Assembly (NCBI RefSeq): GCF_000970755.1
Contig: NZ_KQ034007.1
Coordinates: forward strand, 210,226 to 274,225
DNA length: 64,000 nucleotides
Reading direction: 5' to 3'
Origin: Lactobacillus kimbladii
Lineage (GTDB): Bacteria; Bacillota; Bacilli; Lactobacillales; Lactobacillaceae
The translations under genes and the position numbers were made by a program. Shown here in pieces: positions 34,452 to 43,032 of this stretch; the stretch's first letter is position 1; every line of letters starts with the position of its first letter. A model generated the notes under the pieces. It ran no database searches. It was given only the letters and a program-made list of their open reading frames with translations, and was not told the DNA's origin.

Positions 34452-35429
34452 GGTTTCTCTGATTATTAATTTAGTTGGAATTAGAAACTGACTTCCTTTT
34501 TCATTTTGTTTATTGATGGCATGCATCATGCTGGTAACAGCTGTTTGTGCGATTTTTCTGGTGTTTTGCTGGATAGTCGTTAATTTTGGGGTAACTATGT
34601 TAGCTGCAGGTACATCGTCGAAACCGACCACTTGAATTTGTTGAGGAACTTGGTAACCAAGATTTTTAAGATATTTGAGTAATTCCATTGCAATACCGTC
34701 ATCGACAGCAAATAAACTGTCAGTACTTGGATTTTTTTGTAAAAACTTGGCGAATGAAGATTGACTTTGCAATTTCAGTTCGTGGCGTGACTTGGCAAAT
34801 TTAAGAGAATGATTTTTCAAACTTTCCTTAAAACCGTCAATTCTAGATTTAATTGAGCTACTAACTTTTTTGACTACGACTACAGGAGATTTTGCTCCTT
34901 TTTGAAATAAATAATTAGTTGCATCCAGGGCGCCCTGATAGTGATTAGAGGAAATAAAAACTGTATTATGAAAATTTTCTGGTTCGCGATCAATACAAAT
35001 GTAGGGAATTTCTTTTAGAGAACTTTGAAATTTAAAACCGTGTTGATAAGACCCAGAAATCACGATAATGCCATCAACCTTTTTGTTTTCAAGCATACGT
35101 AAGTATGCTTTTTCTTTTTGTTCATTTTTATCAGTATTACAAATAATGGTGGAATAATTTTTGGTAAAAAGCAACTCTTCAATTTTTTGAACCAAATCGG
35201 CAAAAAAGGGATTTTTAATGTCTGGAACAAGGATTCCTATAGTGAATGTAATATTCGTACGCAAACTACGGGCATTGTTATCGATTTTATAGCCAGTTTG
35301 TTCAATAACATCTAAAACCTTTTGTCTGGTTTTTTCAGAAAACCTGCCATTATTATTGATTACCCGTGAAACTGTTGCAGTTGAAACATTACATAATTTT
35401 GCAATGTCTTTAATTGAATATTGCTTCAT
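34443..35429 (-). CDS. LacI-family transcriptional repressor
   Basis: 328 residues. Helix-turn-helix YSIKDIAKLCNVSTATVSRV at the N-terminus, then the hinge INNNGRFSEKTRQKV and a periplasmic-binding-protein-like effector domain (TIGILVPDIKNPFFADLV, DGIIVISG, VVGFDDVPAANIVTPKLTTI). AAGGAGTAGGTA-like site (GGAGTAGG) precedes the ATG on the minus strand. It is divergent from the alsE-rpiB-like operon, whose promoter is bracketed by AAACGTTTAC elements of the LacI-family type, so it very likely represses that operon. The effector is probably a sugar phosphate or the sugar itself. Confidence 0.92.
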   Translation of the reverse strand: MKQYSIKDIAKLCNVSTATVSRVINNNGRFSEKTRQKVLDVIEQTGYKIDNNARSLRTNITFTIGILVPDIKNPFFADLVQKIEELLFTKNYSTIICNTDKNEQKEKAYLRMLENKKVDGIIVISGSYQHGFKFQSSLKEIPYICIDREPENFHNTVFISSNHYQGALDATNYLFQKGAKSPVVVVKKVSSSIKSRIDGFKESLKNHSLKFAKSRHELKLQSQSSFAKFLQKNPSTDSLFAVDDGIAMELLKYLKNLGYQVPQQIQVVGFDDVPAANIVTPKLTTIQQNTRKIAQTAVTSMMHAINKQNEKGSQFLIPTKLIIRETTK

Positions 35430-35530
35430 TACCTACTCCTTCATTTATTGCCTAATTATATCATTAAAATAAAAATTTAAGTTCTTTTTGTGGTTAAACG
35501 ATTTCTCTTTTTATAACTTATTATTTAGAA

Positions 35531-35596
35531 AAACGTTTACAAATAAAAAATTAAGTGCAATAATAGCAGTATGTTGTATGAGTAAACGTTTACTCA
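35531..35596 (+). promoter_or_regulatory. Promoter with two LacI-type operators
   Basis: TTTACA (35536-35541), 17 bases, AATAAT (35559-35564). Operator 1, AAACGTTTAC (35531-35540), covers the -35. Operator 2, TGAGTAAACGTTTACTCA (35579-35596), is a perfect 18-base palindrome just after the expected start of transcription. The two centres are about 53 bases apart, compatible with looping. Confidence 0.7.
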
Positions 35597-35610
35597 AAAA
35601 GGAGGAGAAA

Positions 35611-36267
35611 ATGTCTTTAATACTAAGCCCGTCAATGATGTGCGCAGATTTTAGTAATTTAAAACTAGAAGTTGAAAAGCTGAATAACGCTGGAGTCGAT
35701 ATGTATCACATGGATGTAATGGATGGTAGATATGTTCCGAATTTTGCATTAGGACCAGAAGATTATCAAACAATCCGTTCCTTGACGAAAAAGCCTATGG
35801 ATGCTCATTTGATGATTGAAAATCCTCGTGCTTACATTAAATTCTTTAGTGATTTAGGAGCAGACATTATTTATTTTTGCCCAGATGCTGAAAAGCAACC
35901 TGCAAGGACGATTGATGATATTCACGCTTTGGGTAAAAAAGCTGGAATTGCAGTAAATACGGGAACGTCTTTCACTACAGTTCAAGAACTTTTACCTAAC
36001 GCAGACTATGTTTTAGTAATGACTGTTCATCCAGGATTTGCTGGACAGCCATTTCAAGCTTTTGTAATGCCAAAGCTGGATCAGTTTATCGCAGCAAAAG
36101 AAAAGTATGAGTTTGTCTTAGGAATTGACGGAGCAGTTTCACGAGAAAAAATTAATCAACTGCATAGAAAAGGCGTTGATAATTTTATTCTCGGAACTTC
36201 AGCACTATTTAACAAGTCAGTTTCTTATCAGGAAACAATTGCTCAAATCAGAAAGGAAAATCAGTAA
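35611..36267 (+). CDS. AlsE-like allulose-6-phosphate / ribulose-phosphate 3-epimerase
   Basis: 218 residues, a TIM barrel of the ribulose-phosphate 3-epimerase family. SPSMMCADFSNL, YHMDVMDGRYVPNF, MDAHLMIENP, VMTVHPGFAGQPF and IDGAV are visible. The stretch VMTVxPGFAGQPF and LGTSALF is closer to AlsE (allulose-6-phosphate to fructose-6-phosphate) than to housekeeping Rpe (VMSVNPGFGGQ). ATG at 35611 follows AAAGGAGGAG; an upstream reading frame extension overlaps the operator and is not real. Paired with the RpiB-like gene it would take allose-type sugar phosphates to fructose-6-phosphate. Confidence 0.8.
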   Translation: MSLILSPSMMCADFSNLKLEVEKLNNAGVDMYHMDVMDGRYVPNFALGPEDYQTIRSLTKKPMDAHLMIENPRAYIKFFSDLGADIIYFCPDAEKQPARTIDDIHALGKKAGIAVNTGTSFTTVQELLPNADYVLVMTVHPGFAGQPFQAFVMPKLDQFIAAKEKYEFVLGIDGAVSREKINQLHRKGVDNFILGTSALFNKSVSYQETIAQIRKENQ

Positions 36268-36269
36268 AA

Positions 36270-36800
36270 ATGGTTGCAAAGAAAATAAAAATAGCTTTTG
36301 GATCAGATCATGTCGGCTTGGAATTGAAGCCAACAATTATGGAATATGTTAAAAGTTTAGGCTATGAAGTTTATGATTTTGGGACTAAGAGTAATGAACG
36401 AACTGATTACCCTATTTATGGTCAAAAAGTTGGTAAAGCCGTAGCTAACGGGGATTATGATCTGGGAATTGTAATTTGTGGCACTGGTGTAGGTATTTCC
36501 TTAGCAGCAAATAAGGTAAAAGGTATTCGAGCTTGCGTATGCAGTGACTGTTATTCAGCTAAACTCTCGCGAATGCATAACAATACAAATGTATTAGCTT
36601 TCGGCTCTCGCGTAGTTGGTCCAGAGTTAGCCAAGATGATCGTCAAAAATTGGTTAGAAGCCAAATATATTGGCGGTCGTCATGAAAGAAGAGTAGAAGA
36701 ATTAGCAGCAATTGAAAGTGATGATGAACAAAAGTTTGTTGAATTGGAGCATTCCCAAGAATTTGATGGTAAAGAACAATTTGAAGATCAATCACTGTAA
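36270..36800 (+). CDS. RpiB/LacAB-type sugar-phosphate isomerase
   Basis: 176 residues. KIAFGSDHVGLELKP, DFGTKSNERTDYP, IVICGTGVGISLAANK and MHNNTNVLAFGSRVVG are the RpiB/LacA/LacB motifs (active-site Cys in ICGTGVG). RpiB-type enzymes isomerise ribose-5-phosphate and, in several bacteria, allose-6-phosphate to allulose-6-phosphate. Two bases after the AlsE-like gene, so an allose or allulose route is the simplest reading; a pentose-phosphate role is the alternative. The C-terminal about 25 residues are acidic and probably unconserved. Confidence 0.82.
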   Translation: MVAKKIKIAFGSDHVGLELKPTIMEYVKSLGYEVYDFGTKSNERTDYPIYGQKVGKAVANGDYDLGIVICGTGVGISLAANKVKGIRACVCSDCYSAKLSRMHNNTNVLAFGSRVVGPELAKMIVKNWLEAKYIGGRHERRVEELAAIESDDEQKFVELEHSQEFDGKEQFEDQSL

Positions 36801-36807
36801 GGTATAG

Positions 36808-36939
36808 GTGAGAAAAGCAAGTTATGATTGCTCTACAGTTGTCATTGTCATGAATACTAAAGATTATCAAAATGTTGAACTGCTACATGCAGAGGAAAAT
36901 AATTATGGCTTTTTTGAAAGTCTTGCTATTTTTAATTAA
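36808..36939 (+). CDS. Small open frame of unknown origin
   Basis: 43 codons from GTG 36808, starting MRKASYDCSTVVIVMNTKDY. It has no clear ribosome site and no recognised family. It lies eight bases after the isomerase gene and just before the convergent EIID remnant, so it may be the remnant of a third operon gene. Confidence 0.25.
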   Translation: MRKASYDCSTVVIVMNTKDYQNVELLHAEENNYGFFESLAIFN

Positions 36940-36950
36940 TTCTTCTAGCC

Positions 36951-37445
36951 TTAAGCAATGCCTAATGCACTTATCAAAATGCAAAAGACAATTAAGCCCA
37001 AGATGACAATTGTAAAGTTGACGTGCTTCTTTGCTATCAACCAGTAGCAACCTAAAGTTCTGGCTGCTTTTGTGAAAATTGTTAATAAATCAGATGAATA
37101 CATTTCAGTGATATATTCAGAACCTACTGTAAATCCTAGTTTAGTCATTTCCCAGTGACACCATTGAGCAGGGATGTTGTAGATCAACAGGAAGACGAAG
37201 GGTGCTAAAACATTGCCTTGCATTCCAAATGTCATTGCGACTCCGGCAGCAACAACTCTTAAAATATCCCAAAATAGCGTGTCACCAATTCCGGACATTG
37301 GTCCCATCAAACTAGCCTTGACGGCACTGATTGAAGAAACATCATAGTCTTTACGCTGGGAAGCTTGTTTTTCCATTGAGGCAACTAAACCCTGGCAAAA
37401 AATTCCCACATATTGAGTGATATTATAAAAAACAGTATGTCTTTT
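36951..37445 (-). pseudogene. Truncated mannose-family PTS EIID
   Basis: About 165 codons of the C-terminal part of an EIID protein: RHTVFYNITQYVGIFCQGL, ASLMGPMSGIGDTLFWD and LGFTVGSEYITEMY are family motifs, and the C-terminus ends in a hydrophobic segment. A complete EIID has about 270-300 residues, so the first about 110 are missing, and no EIIAB or EIIC genes are nearby. The homologous frame ends where the DeoR fragment on the other strand begins (about 37445), which marks a deletion or rearrangement junction. A GTG at 37409 could start a 152-residue product, but it would lack essential parts. Confidence 0.8.
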
Positions 37446-37447
37446 AA

Positions 37448-37873
37448 GAGCTTGCTGCTTTTAACGACTTAAACATTTCAACTACTAATTTAGAAACTGC
37501 AATCTATTTAAATTTGCATACACAAAATAAAATTAATGTAATTGGGGGGAGGATGATTGATACGTATTCCAGTAGTATGATTACTGCCAGAAATTTACGT
37601 GATTATGTTTTTGATATTGCTTTTATGTCGTGTAGAGGATTTAGTTTGGAGTACGGTATTACTGATAAGGTTGAATCCGAGTCTAGCCTAAAGCATACTT
37701 TAATTGAATGCAGTAAAAAATTAGTTTTATTGATTGACAGCAATAAGATGGGTCTGATTTTTCCTTATAGAGATTGTAAATTAAGTCAGATTTCTGCAGT
37801 TGTAACAGATAAAAAGCCTGCTAAAAAGTACAGTAAGTTGTTTGAAAAGAATAATGTTGAGGTAGTTTACTAA
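37448..37873 (+). pseudogene. Fragment of a DeoR-family regulator (effector domain)
   Basis: From GAG 37448 the frame reads ELAAFNDLNISTTNLETAI, then INVIGGRMIDTYSSSMITA, VFDIAFMSCRGFSLEYGITD and LLIDSNKMG, the sugar-phosphate sensing DeoRC domain. A TAA precedes it in frame and the N-terminal helix-turn-helix is missing. About half of a normal 250-residue protein remains. An ATG at 37514 could initiate 119 residues without DNA-binding ability. Confidence 0.75.
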
Positions 37874-37920
37874 TCTAAAATATCAATTTGTAATACTTGA
37901 TTCAAAAGATATTAACAAAA

Positions 37921-37965
37921 AGGCCTGCTGGTGATTTTTAATTCTTAGCAGGCTGTTTTATTTTT
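37921..37965 (+). terminator. Intrinsic terminator after the DeoR fragment
   Basis: GCCTGCT (37923-37929) pairs with AGCAGGC (37947-37953), then a T-rich run. Confidence 0.65.
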
Positions 37966-38130
37966 ACAATAGACTGTCAGATTTTTCTTAAATGGATAAT
38001 AGGATACCCATTTCAATTTTTAATTGATTTACTATCTATACTTTCCCAACATTTCAATATAAATTGTTGGTTGTTTATCTTTTCTACATCAATATAATTA
38101 AAACAACTTAAATTGAAAGAAGAGAAATTC

Positions 38131-39489
38131 ATGACTGGAAAAAAAGCTAATTTAATTTTTGGAACTCTTTTGACTGGAACAATTGTCACATCGTTTCTTC
38201 AAACTTCATTAACAACGGCCTTACCACAAATTATGCATGAGTTATCATTGACAGCACTAACTGCCCAGTGGTTAACCAGCGCCTTTAGTTTAGCTATGGC
38301 TGTAATGATTCCTATATCAGCATATTTGATTAAAAGCTTTACTACTAAGCAAATATTTTTATCGTCAATGCTATTATTTGCTTTCGGCACATTACTTTGT
38401 TGTTGGGGGAACAATTTTCCCATTATACTAATAGGTCGTATATTTCAAGCTTTGGGTAGCGGCATTATTTTACCATTAACTCAAGTAGTAATTATGATTC
38501 TTTATCCGGTTAACAAACAGGGAATGGTCATGGGGATATTGGGATTGGCATCAGGAGCAGCACCTGTGATAGCACCAACTTTAACAGGCCTCCTTATTGA
38601 AATATGGGGTTGGCGCAGTGTTTTCTTTATTTCAGCAGCTATATCACTTTTTATTATAATTTTAGCAATCTTTAGCGTTGAAAATGTTTCACCAGTTGCA
38701 AAAAATCATCTAGATTACTTTTCTCTATTATTAAGTACTGGTGGCTTGAGCAGTATGTTGATAGGACTAAGCAATATTACTACTAGATTATTTACAAGCT
38801 TAATCTTGATGGTTATTGGAACAGTATTAATAATTATTTTTTGTAAAAGACAGTTACAAGATGATGAACCATTACTAAATCTAAGAATTTTTAAGAATTC
38901 AAAATTTCGTTTGGCTGTATTAATCAGTATGCTTCTTTATGCAATAATGATGGGTAGTTCAACTATTTACCCTATTTTAATTCAAACTGTAATGAAAAAA
39001 TCAGCTCTTATTTCAGCATTTATAATGTTGCCCGGATCGTTAGCTATGGCTATAATTAATCCTTTTACAGGGATGTTTTATGACAGATTCGGAATAACTA
39101 AATTGGCAATTTCAGGAAGCTTGTTATTAGTAATTAGTTGCTTGGGAGTAACATTTATCAATTCTCCAAAAGAAATAATTTTGTTAGGAGTTTTTTATCT
39201 TCTCCGTTTATTAGGGGTTGGCTGCTTGATGATGCCAATCGTAACTTGGGGAATGCAAAGTTTGCCTAAAAATGAAGCAGCAAATGGTACAGCTCTTCTA
39301 ACTTGTTTAAGAACATTAAGCGGTGCTATAGGAACTTCTTTATTTATGGAAGCCATGACTAGCGCAACCCACTTTATTGATACCAAAGTGACGGCAAATT
39401 ATATAGGAATTCAATTCACATTCGGTATGATGTCATTTTTGGCTTTAGTTCAATTATTTATTAGCATATATAAATTCAAAAAGCTTTAA
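38131..39489 (+). CDS. DHA2-family MFS multidrug exporter
   Basis: 452 residues, 12-14 predicted helices. TALPQIMHELSLTALTAQWL (helix 1 to 2) and the motif C region GLASGAAPVIAPTLTGLLI plus GWRSVFFIS identify drug:proton antiporters of the DHA2 (LmrB/EmrB) class. ATG at 38131 has AAGAAGAGAAA before it; the TTG at 38113 lies inside the ribosome site. A TetR gene follows directly, which suggests drug-inducible control of the pair. Confidence 0.88.
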   Translation: MTGKKANLIFGTLLTGTIVTSFLQTSLTTALPQIMHELSLTALTAQWLTSAFSLAMAVMIPISAYLIKSFTTKQIFLSSMLLFAFGTLLCCWGNNFPIILIGRIFQALGSGIILPLTQVVIMILYPVNKQGMVMGILGLASGAAPVIAPTLTGLLIEIWGWRSVFFISAAISLFIIILAIFSVENVSPVAKNHLDYFSLLLSTGGLSSMLIGLSNITTRLFTSLILMVIGTVLIIIFCKRQLQDDEPLLNLRIFKNSKFRLAVLISMLLYAIMMGSSTIYPILIQTVMKKSALISAFIMLPGSLAMAIINPFTGMFYDRFGITKLAISGSLLLVISCLGVTFINSPKEIILLGVFYLLRLLGVGCLMMPIVTWGMQSLPKNEAANGTALLTCLRTLSGAIGTSLFMEAMTSATHFIDTKVTANYIGIQFTFGMMSFLALVQLFISIYKFKKL

Positions 39490-39521
39490 CAAAAAGATTT
39501 TTATATGTCATAATTATTTCT

Positions 39522-40019
39522 ATGAATAAAAAAAGAAATCGCACCGTATCACGTAAAAAAATTCAAAATGCTGTCGTAGAACTTTTAAAGAATAGTAATT
39601 TAGAAAATTTAAAAGTCACTGAAATTTGTCAAAAGGCACAAATTAACAGGTCAACTTTTTATGATAATTACACAGATATTTATGATATTGCAGACAAATT
39701 AAGAAAATATCTTGTTGATGAATACGCATTAACGCAAAATAATTTTAAAAAACCATGTTTTTCAAAATTATTGCAACATGTTAAAGACAACCAAGATTTA
39801 TATCGTTTATTTTTTAAACTTAATTTACAAAATGGTGTTGCTGAAAAGTTTATAGATAATCATGAAGAAAAAGATCATTATGATGAGGTGTTTTTTCGCA
39901 ATGGCATAGTAGCTATAATTACCGAGTGGCTAAAAAATAATTGTTCTGAGCCAATAAATAACATTGTCAAAGTAATTGATGCTCATCAAAATTGTTTGAA
40001 GAATAAAAAAACAATCTGA
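39522..40019 (+). CDS. TetR-family transcriptional regulator
   Basis: 165 residues. N-terminal helix-turn-helix RKKIQNAVVELLKNSNLENL then VTEICQKAQINRSTFYDNYT; the C-terminal ligand domain resembles the short DhaS-like group. It is 32 bases after the exporter gene and likely represses it. Its own ribosome site is poor (TTCT before ATG), so it may be translated weakly. Ends inside the left arm of a terminator. Confidence 0.87.
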   Translation: MNKKRNRTVSRKKIQNAVVELLKNSNLENLKVTEICQKAQINRSTFYDNYTDIYDIADKLRKYLVDEYALTQNNFKKPCFSKLLQHVKDNQDLYRLFFKLNLQNGVAEKFIDNHEEKDHYDEVFFRNGIVAIITEWLKNNCSEPINNIVKVIDAHQNCLKNKKTI

Positions 40020-40037
40020 AATTCAGATTGTTTTTCT
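40005..40037. terminator. Bidirectional terminator between tetR-type gene and ABC ATPase gene
   Basis: ACAATCTGAA (40011-40020) pairs with TTCAGATTGT (40022-40031) with poly-A on the left and poly-T on the right. It serves both convergent genes. Confidence 0.8.
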
Positions 40038-40040
40038 GTT

Positions 40041-40844
40041 TTATGCCAGTAAAATAGCATCGTCTTCAAGACCTGCACCTACATGTTTTTGGAATAATTC
40101 CATTAACTTAGGCACAGTTAAATTTTGCTTATCTTCACCTGCCAGATCAATTGCCACACGACCTTGATGTAACATAATTAAACGATTACCGTAACGAATA
40201 GCATCTTCCATGTTATGAGTGACCATAAATGCTGTCAAATGCTGTTCAGAAATCAATTTTTCAGTTAATTGCATGACTGTTATTGAAGTTTGTGGATCAA
40301 GAGCCGCAGTATGTTCATCCAGTAAAATCAAGTCTGGTCTTTGCAAAGTTGCCATTAAAAGGGTAATGGCTTGTCTTTGACCACCAGAAAGTAAACCAAT
40401 TTCAGTTTCTAGACGGTTTTCCAAATTCAAATTAAGTTGCGCCAGCTGCTTTTTGAAAAATTTTCTATCCTGTTTTTTAACGCCGGGACGAAAACCGCGT
40501 CGTTGGCCTCGTTTCATCGCTAAAGCCAAATTTTCTTCAACTGTTAATCTGACCGCTGTTCCCATTTTAGGATCTTGAAATACGCGACTAATATTTTTTG
40601 CTCGTTTAGTAACAGGTAATTTAGTGATATCAGTATCGTTTAAAATTATTTGACCTTCTTGAATGGGCAATGTTCCAGCAATACTGTTAAGTAAGGTAGA
40701 TTTACCCGCTCCGTTACTACCAATAATGGTCACAAAATCTCCGGCTTCTAAATTGAGGTCGATTCCTCGCAGTACACGGTTTTCGTTTACAGTCCCACGT
40801 TCAAACGTTTGATGTAAATTTTTAATCTTTAGTACTTCTGGCAT
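40041..40844 (-). CDS. ABC transporter ATP-binding protein (TrpXYZ-type importer)
   Basis: 267 residues. Walker A GSNGAGKSTLLN, signature LLSGGQRQA and Walker B LILLDEHTAALDP. The sequence RVFQDPKMGTAVRLTVEENLALA is characteristic of the uncharacterised COG1101 ATPases that pair with COG4120 permeases and COG2984 lipoproteins; the best known set is the pneumococcal tryptophan importer TrpXYZ. It overlaps the permease gene by 23 bases. Last gene of the operon driven from the attenuator at 43.0 kb. Confidence 0.88.
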   Translation of the reverse strand: MPEVLKIKNLHQTFERGTVNENRVLRGIDLNLEAGDFVTIIGSNGAGKSTLLNSIAGTLPIQEGQIILNDTDITKLPVTKRAKNISRVFQDPKMGTAVRLTVEENLALAMKRGQRRGFRPGVKKQDRKFFKKQLAQLNLNLENRLETEIGLLSGGQRQAITLLMATLQRPDLILLDEHTAALDPQTSITVMQLTEKLISEQHLTAFMVTHNMEDAIRYGNRLIMLHQGRVAIDLAGEDKQNLTVPKLMELFQKHVGAGLEDDAILLA

Positions 40845-41739
40845 TTTGTTTTCCTCCTTTAAGGTTATGTGGTAAATGGAAATTAGGTAAAGTTAAGCAA
40901 ACAACTAATACTAAAGCTGAGGCTAATTTAGCATCAGATGGTTCGACATTCATTTGGAATACTAAGGCTAAAATTAAGCGGTAAATGATCGCTCCTACAA
41001 CTAATGTAAGTAAACGACCGCCAATTGGCAGATTCCTGATAAGTACTTCTGCGATAATGATAGAAGCTAATCCAATAACCAGAGTACCAACACCAGAGTT
41101 AAGGTCGGCAAAGCCGTTATTTTGTGCTAAAAGTCCACCTGACAAGGCAATACAGCCGTTAGAAATCATGTAGCCTAAAATTTTCATTCCTTGAGTTTTG
41201 ATACCATTAGCGGCACTCATTTGCGGATTATCACCAGTTGCTCTCATAGCTAGGCCAATTTCAGTTTTGAAGCAAACGACTAATAACATAATTACTAACA
41301 GTGCAATTATCAGTCCCATGACAATTACCGCATTGTTACGACTTAATCCCCAATTTTGCGCAATTGTAAAAACTGTTTCTTTGCCTAGCAATGAAACATT
41401 AGCAGCGTTTTGCATTACTCTGGAAGTAATGGAGTACAAGCCAGTCATTGTAATAATTCCTGCTAGTAAGGAAGGAATACGCAATTTGGTGTTCAAAATA
41501 CCAGTAACTAAGCCAGCAATCAAACCGCCAACAAATGCGGCAATAGTTGCTAAAACAGGATTAATTCCCTTAATAATGCACATCGTTGCAACGGCTCCGC
41601 CTAACGGAAAGCTGCCTTCAGCTGTCATGTCGGCTAGATCTAATATCCGAAAAGTTAAGTAAACACCGATTGCCATTAATGACCAAAGTAATCCTTGAGA
41701 AGTAGATGAAAGTAATAACTCCCAAAATGTATTCAACAT
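40822..41739 (-). CDS. ABC transporter permease (TrpXYZ-type importer)
   Basis: 305 residues, about eight hydrophobic segments, with LLWSLMAIGVYLTFRILDLADMTAE split over the first helix and GLAMRATGDNPQMSAANGI, the coupling loop typical of branched-chain-like and COG4120 permeases. It forms the channel for the amino acid delivered by the binding lipoproteins. The start has no strong ribosome site but is 30 bases after the end of the binding-protein gene. Confidence 0.87.
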   Translation of the reverse strand: MLNTFWELLLSSTSQGLLWSLMAIGVYLTFRILDLADMTAEGSFPLGGAVATMCIIKGINPVLATIAAFVGGLIAGLVTGILNTKLRIPSLLAGIITMTGLYSITSRVMQNAANVSLLGKETVFTIAQNWGLSRNNAVIVMGLIIALLVIMLLVVCFKTEIGLAMRATGDNPQMSAANGIKTQGMKILGYMISNGCIALSGGLLAQNNGFADLNSGVGTLVIGLASIIIAEVLIRNLPIGGRLLTLVVGAIIYRLILALVFQMNVEPSDAKLASALVLVVCLTLPNFHLPHNLKGGKQNARSTKD

Positions 41740-41769
41740 AACTATTGATTCACGCTGCCTTTCTTTAAT

Positions 41770-42738
41770 TTACTTAGGTGCTTTAATTGAAGCAGGATCA
41801 ATTCCAAGTGCCTTTGCCATTTTCTTGTTAACCACCAATTTCAAATCAGTTGCCCTTTCAACAGGCATATCTTTAGGTTTAGCTTTACCGTCTAAAATTT
41901 TAGCAGCCATTTTACCGGTTTGTTTACCAAGCGCCTCATAATCTATTCCAATTGAAGCCAAGCCACCAGTTTTAACCTGGTCAGTTGAACCGGCTACCAG
42001 TGGGATTTTCTTTTCCTTAACAACTTTACCAATAATTGAAGAAGCAGAAGCAAATGTGTTGTCTGTTGGTACGTAAATTCCTTGTACTTTTCCGGCTAAA
42101 GTTTCAGTTACTTGTTGAACATCATTCGTAGTGTTGGCCGTCTTAATTAAGACTTTGACTCCAGCTTTTTTAAGAGCCTTGACAGCTAAATCCGCTTGAA
42201 TTTTAGAATTGGCCTCACCGGCATTGTACATGATGCCAATTGTTTTAGCTTTAGGCACTATTGATAATAACAATTTTATTTGTTTATCAATTGAAACCAT
42301 GTCAGTGGTTCCTGTGACATTTCTGCCAGGTTTTGCATCTGAATTTACTAATTTAGCAGCTTTTAGATCAGTCACTGCAGTTACTACAATAGGAATATCT
42401 TGGGTTGCATTAGCTACGCTTTGCGCTGCCGGTGTAGCAATTCCCAAGATTAAATCTGATTTTTCATTGACTAATTTTTCACTCATACTCTTCAGATTGT
42501 CTTGGCTGTTTTGCGCATTTTGGTAATCAATTTTTAGATTCTTGCCTTCAACGTAGCCATTCTCTTTCAAGCCTTCTTTAAAACCTTTGTTAGCCTCATC
42601 TAATGAGGGATGCTGTACTACCTGCAGTATACCCACATGCTTGACAGTTGCTGTACTTCCTGATTTCTTGTTGCTGCAGCCACTAAGCAGCAACAGACTA
42701 GTTAAAGCCATTCCCATAATAATTTTCTTGATTCGCAT
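41770..42738 (-). CDS. Substrate-binding lipoprotein 1 (ABC_sub_bind/TrpX-like)
   Basis: 322 residues. Lipoprotein signal MRIKKIIMGMALTSLLLLSGC with lipobox LSGC, then the binding fold (HVGILQVVQHPSLDEANKGF, GIATPAAQSVANATQDIP, GIMYNAGEANSKIQ, IYVPTDNTFASASSI). It is in the family of TrpX, binding proteins for aromatic amino acids in streptococci. GGAGG lies seven bases before ATG, directly behind the attenuator terminator. First gene of the three-gene importer operon. About four fifths identical to the second copy encoded upstream. Confidence 0.9.
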   Translation of the reverse strand: MRIKKIIMGMALTSLLLLSGCSNKKSGSTATVKHVGILQVVQHPSLDEANKGFKEGLKENGYVEGKNLKIDYQNAQNSQDNLKSMSEKLVNEKSDLILGIATPAAQSVANATQDIPIVVTAVTDLKAAKLVNSDAKPGRNVTGTTDMVSIDKQIKLLLSIVPKAKTIGIMYNAGEANSKIQADLAVKALKKAGVKVLIKTANTTNDVQQVTETLAGKVQGIYVPTDNTFASASSIIGKVVKEKKIPLVAGSTDQVKTGGLASIGIDYEALGKQTGKMAAKILDGKAKPKDMPVERATDLKLVVNKKMAKALGIDPASIKAPK

Positions 42739-42767
42739 TTTCGTTCCTCCGTAATACTGCTGACCGT

Positions 42768-42937
42768 AAAAAAATATCCACTTATTTCTAAGTGGATATA
42801 CAAGAATTATTAGTAATAATCATTTGTGATTAGCCACTTAGAAAGCTATGTGGCTAACCGCAATTAAAGGACTTTAGCCATCATAGATAAATTCAAAACT
42901 TGAGTCTGGTTTGAATTCATCTAGATGAACCCAAACC
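42768..42937 (-). promoter_or_regulatory. Attenuator 1: alternative RNA stems and terminator before binding protein 1
   Basis: Order on the minus strand after the leader-peptide stop: a 15-bp hairpin (42937-42908); segment 2, TTTATCTATGATGGCTAAAG (42891-42872), which can pair with the last codons of the peptide; hairpin 3 (42859-42828, GGTTAGCCAC with GTGGCTAATC); and a terminator (42800-42768, TATCCACTTA with TAAGTGGATA, then Ts). Alternatives: segment 2 with TTAGCCACATAG of hairpin 3, which frees TTTCTAAGTGG to pair with CCACTTAGAAA of the terminator. This is a two-state switch controlled by whether the peptide region is free. Confidence 0.75.
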
Positions 42938-43003
42938 TTATCTAAAATAGCTAAAGTAATAACGGTTATTCAGTTGTGAGACTCGTATTAAATTATATTT
43001 CAT
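42938..43003 (-). CDS. Leader peptide 1 (Tyr-rich, 21 residues)
   Basis: ATG at 43003 on the minus strand, seven bases or less after TTGGAGGTAAAG, a near-perfect ribosome site. The peptide is 21 residues, MKYNLIRV followed by SQLNNRYYFSYFR, with four Tyr and two Phe codons crowded at the end, then TAA. The final codons are the segment that pairs with the RNA downstream. The second leader peptide in this window has the same length and the same core SQLNNRYY-x-SY-x-R, so the coding sequence is under selection. It is too short to have a function as a protein; it most likely measures charged tRNA-Tyr. Confidence 0.75.
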   Translation of the reverse strand: MKYNLIRVSQLNNRYYFSYFR

Positions 43004-43032
43004 AAAACTTTACCTCCAACCTTAATGAGAAG

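Noticed and set aside
35488-35610. 41-residue N-terminal extension of the AlsE-like protein
   Set aside because: It covers the promoter and operators; the ATG at 35611 has AAAGGAGGAG in front and gives the family start.
36133-36148. parS-like sequence GTTTCACGAGAAAA inside the AlsE-like gene
   Set aside because: Three mismatches to the parS consensus, no second half, inside a coding region; probably chance.
42768-43003. T-box leader controlling the TrpXYZ-type importer
   Set aside because: No GGTGGNACC-type T-box sequence and no specifier-loop architecture; instead there is a translated peptide with strong ribosome site and Tyr codons in both copies.
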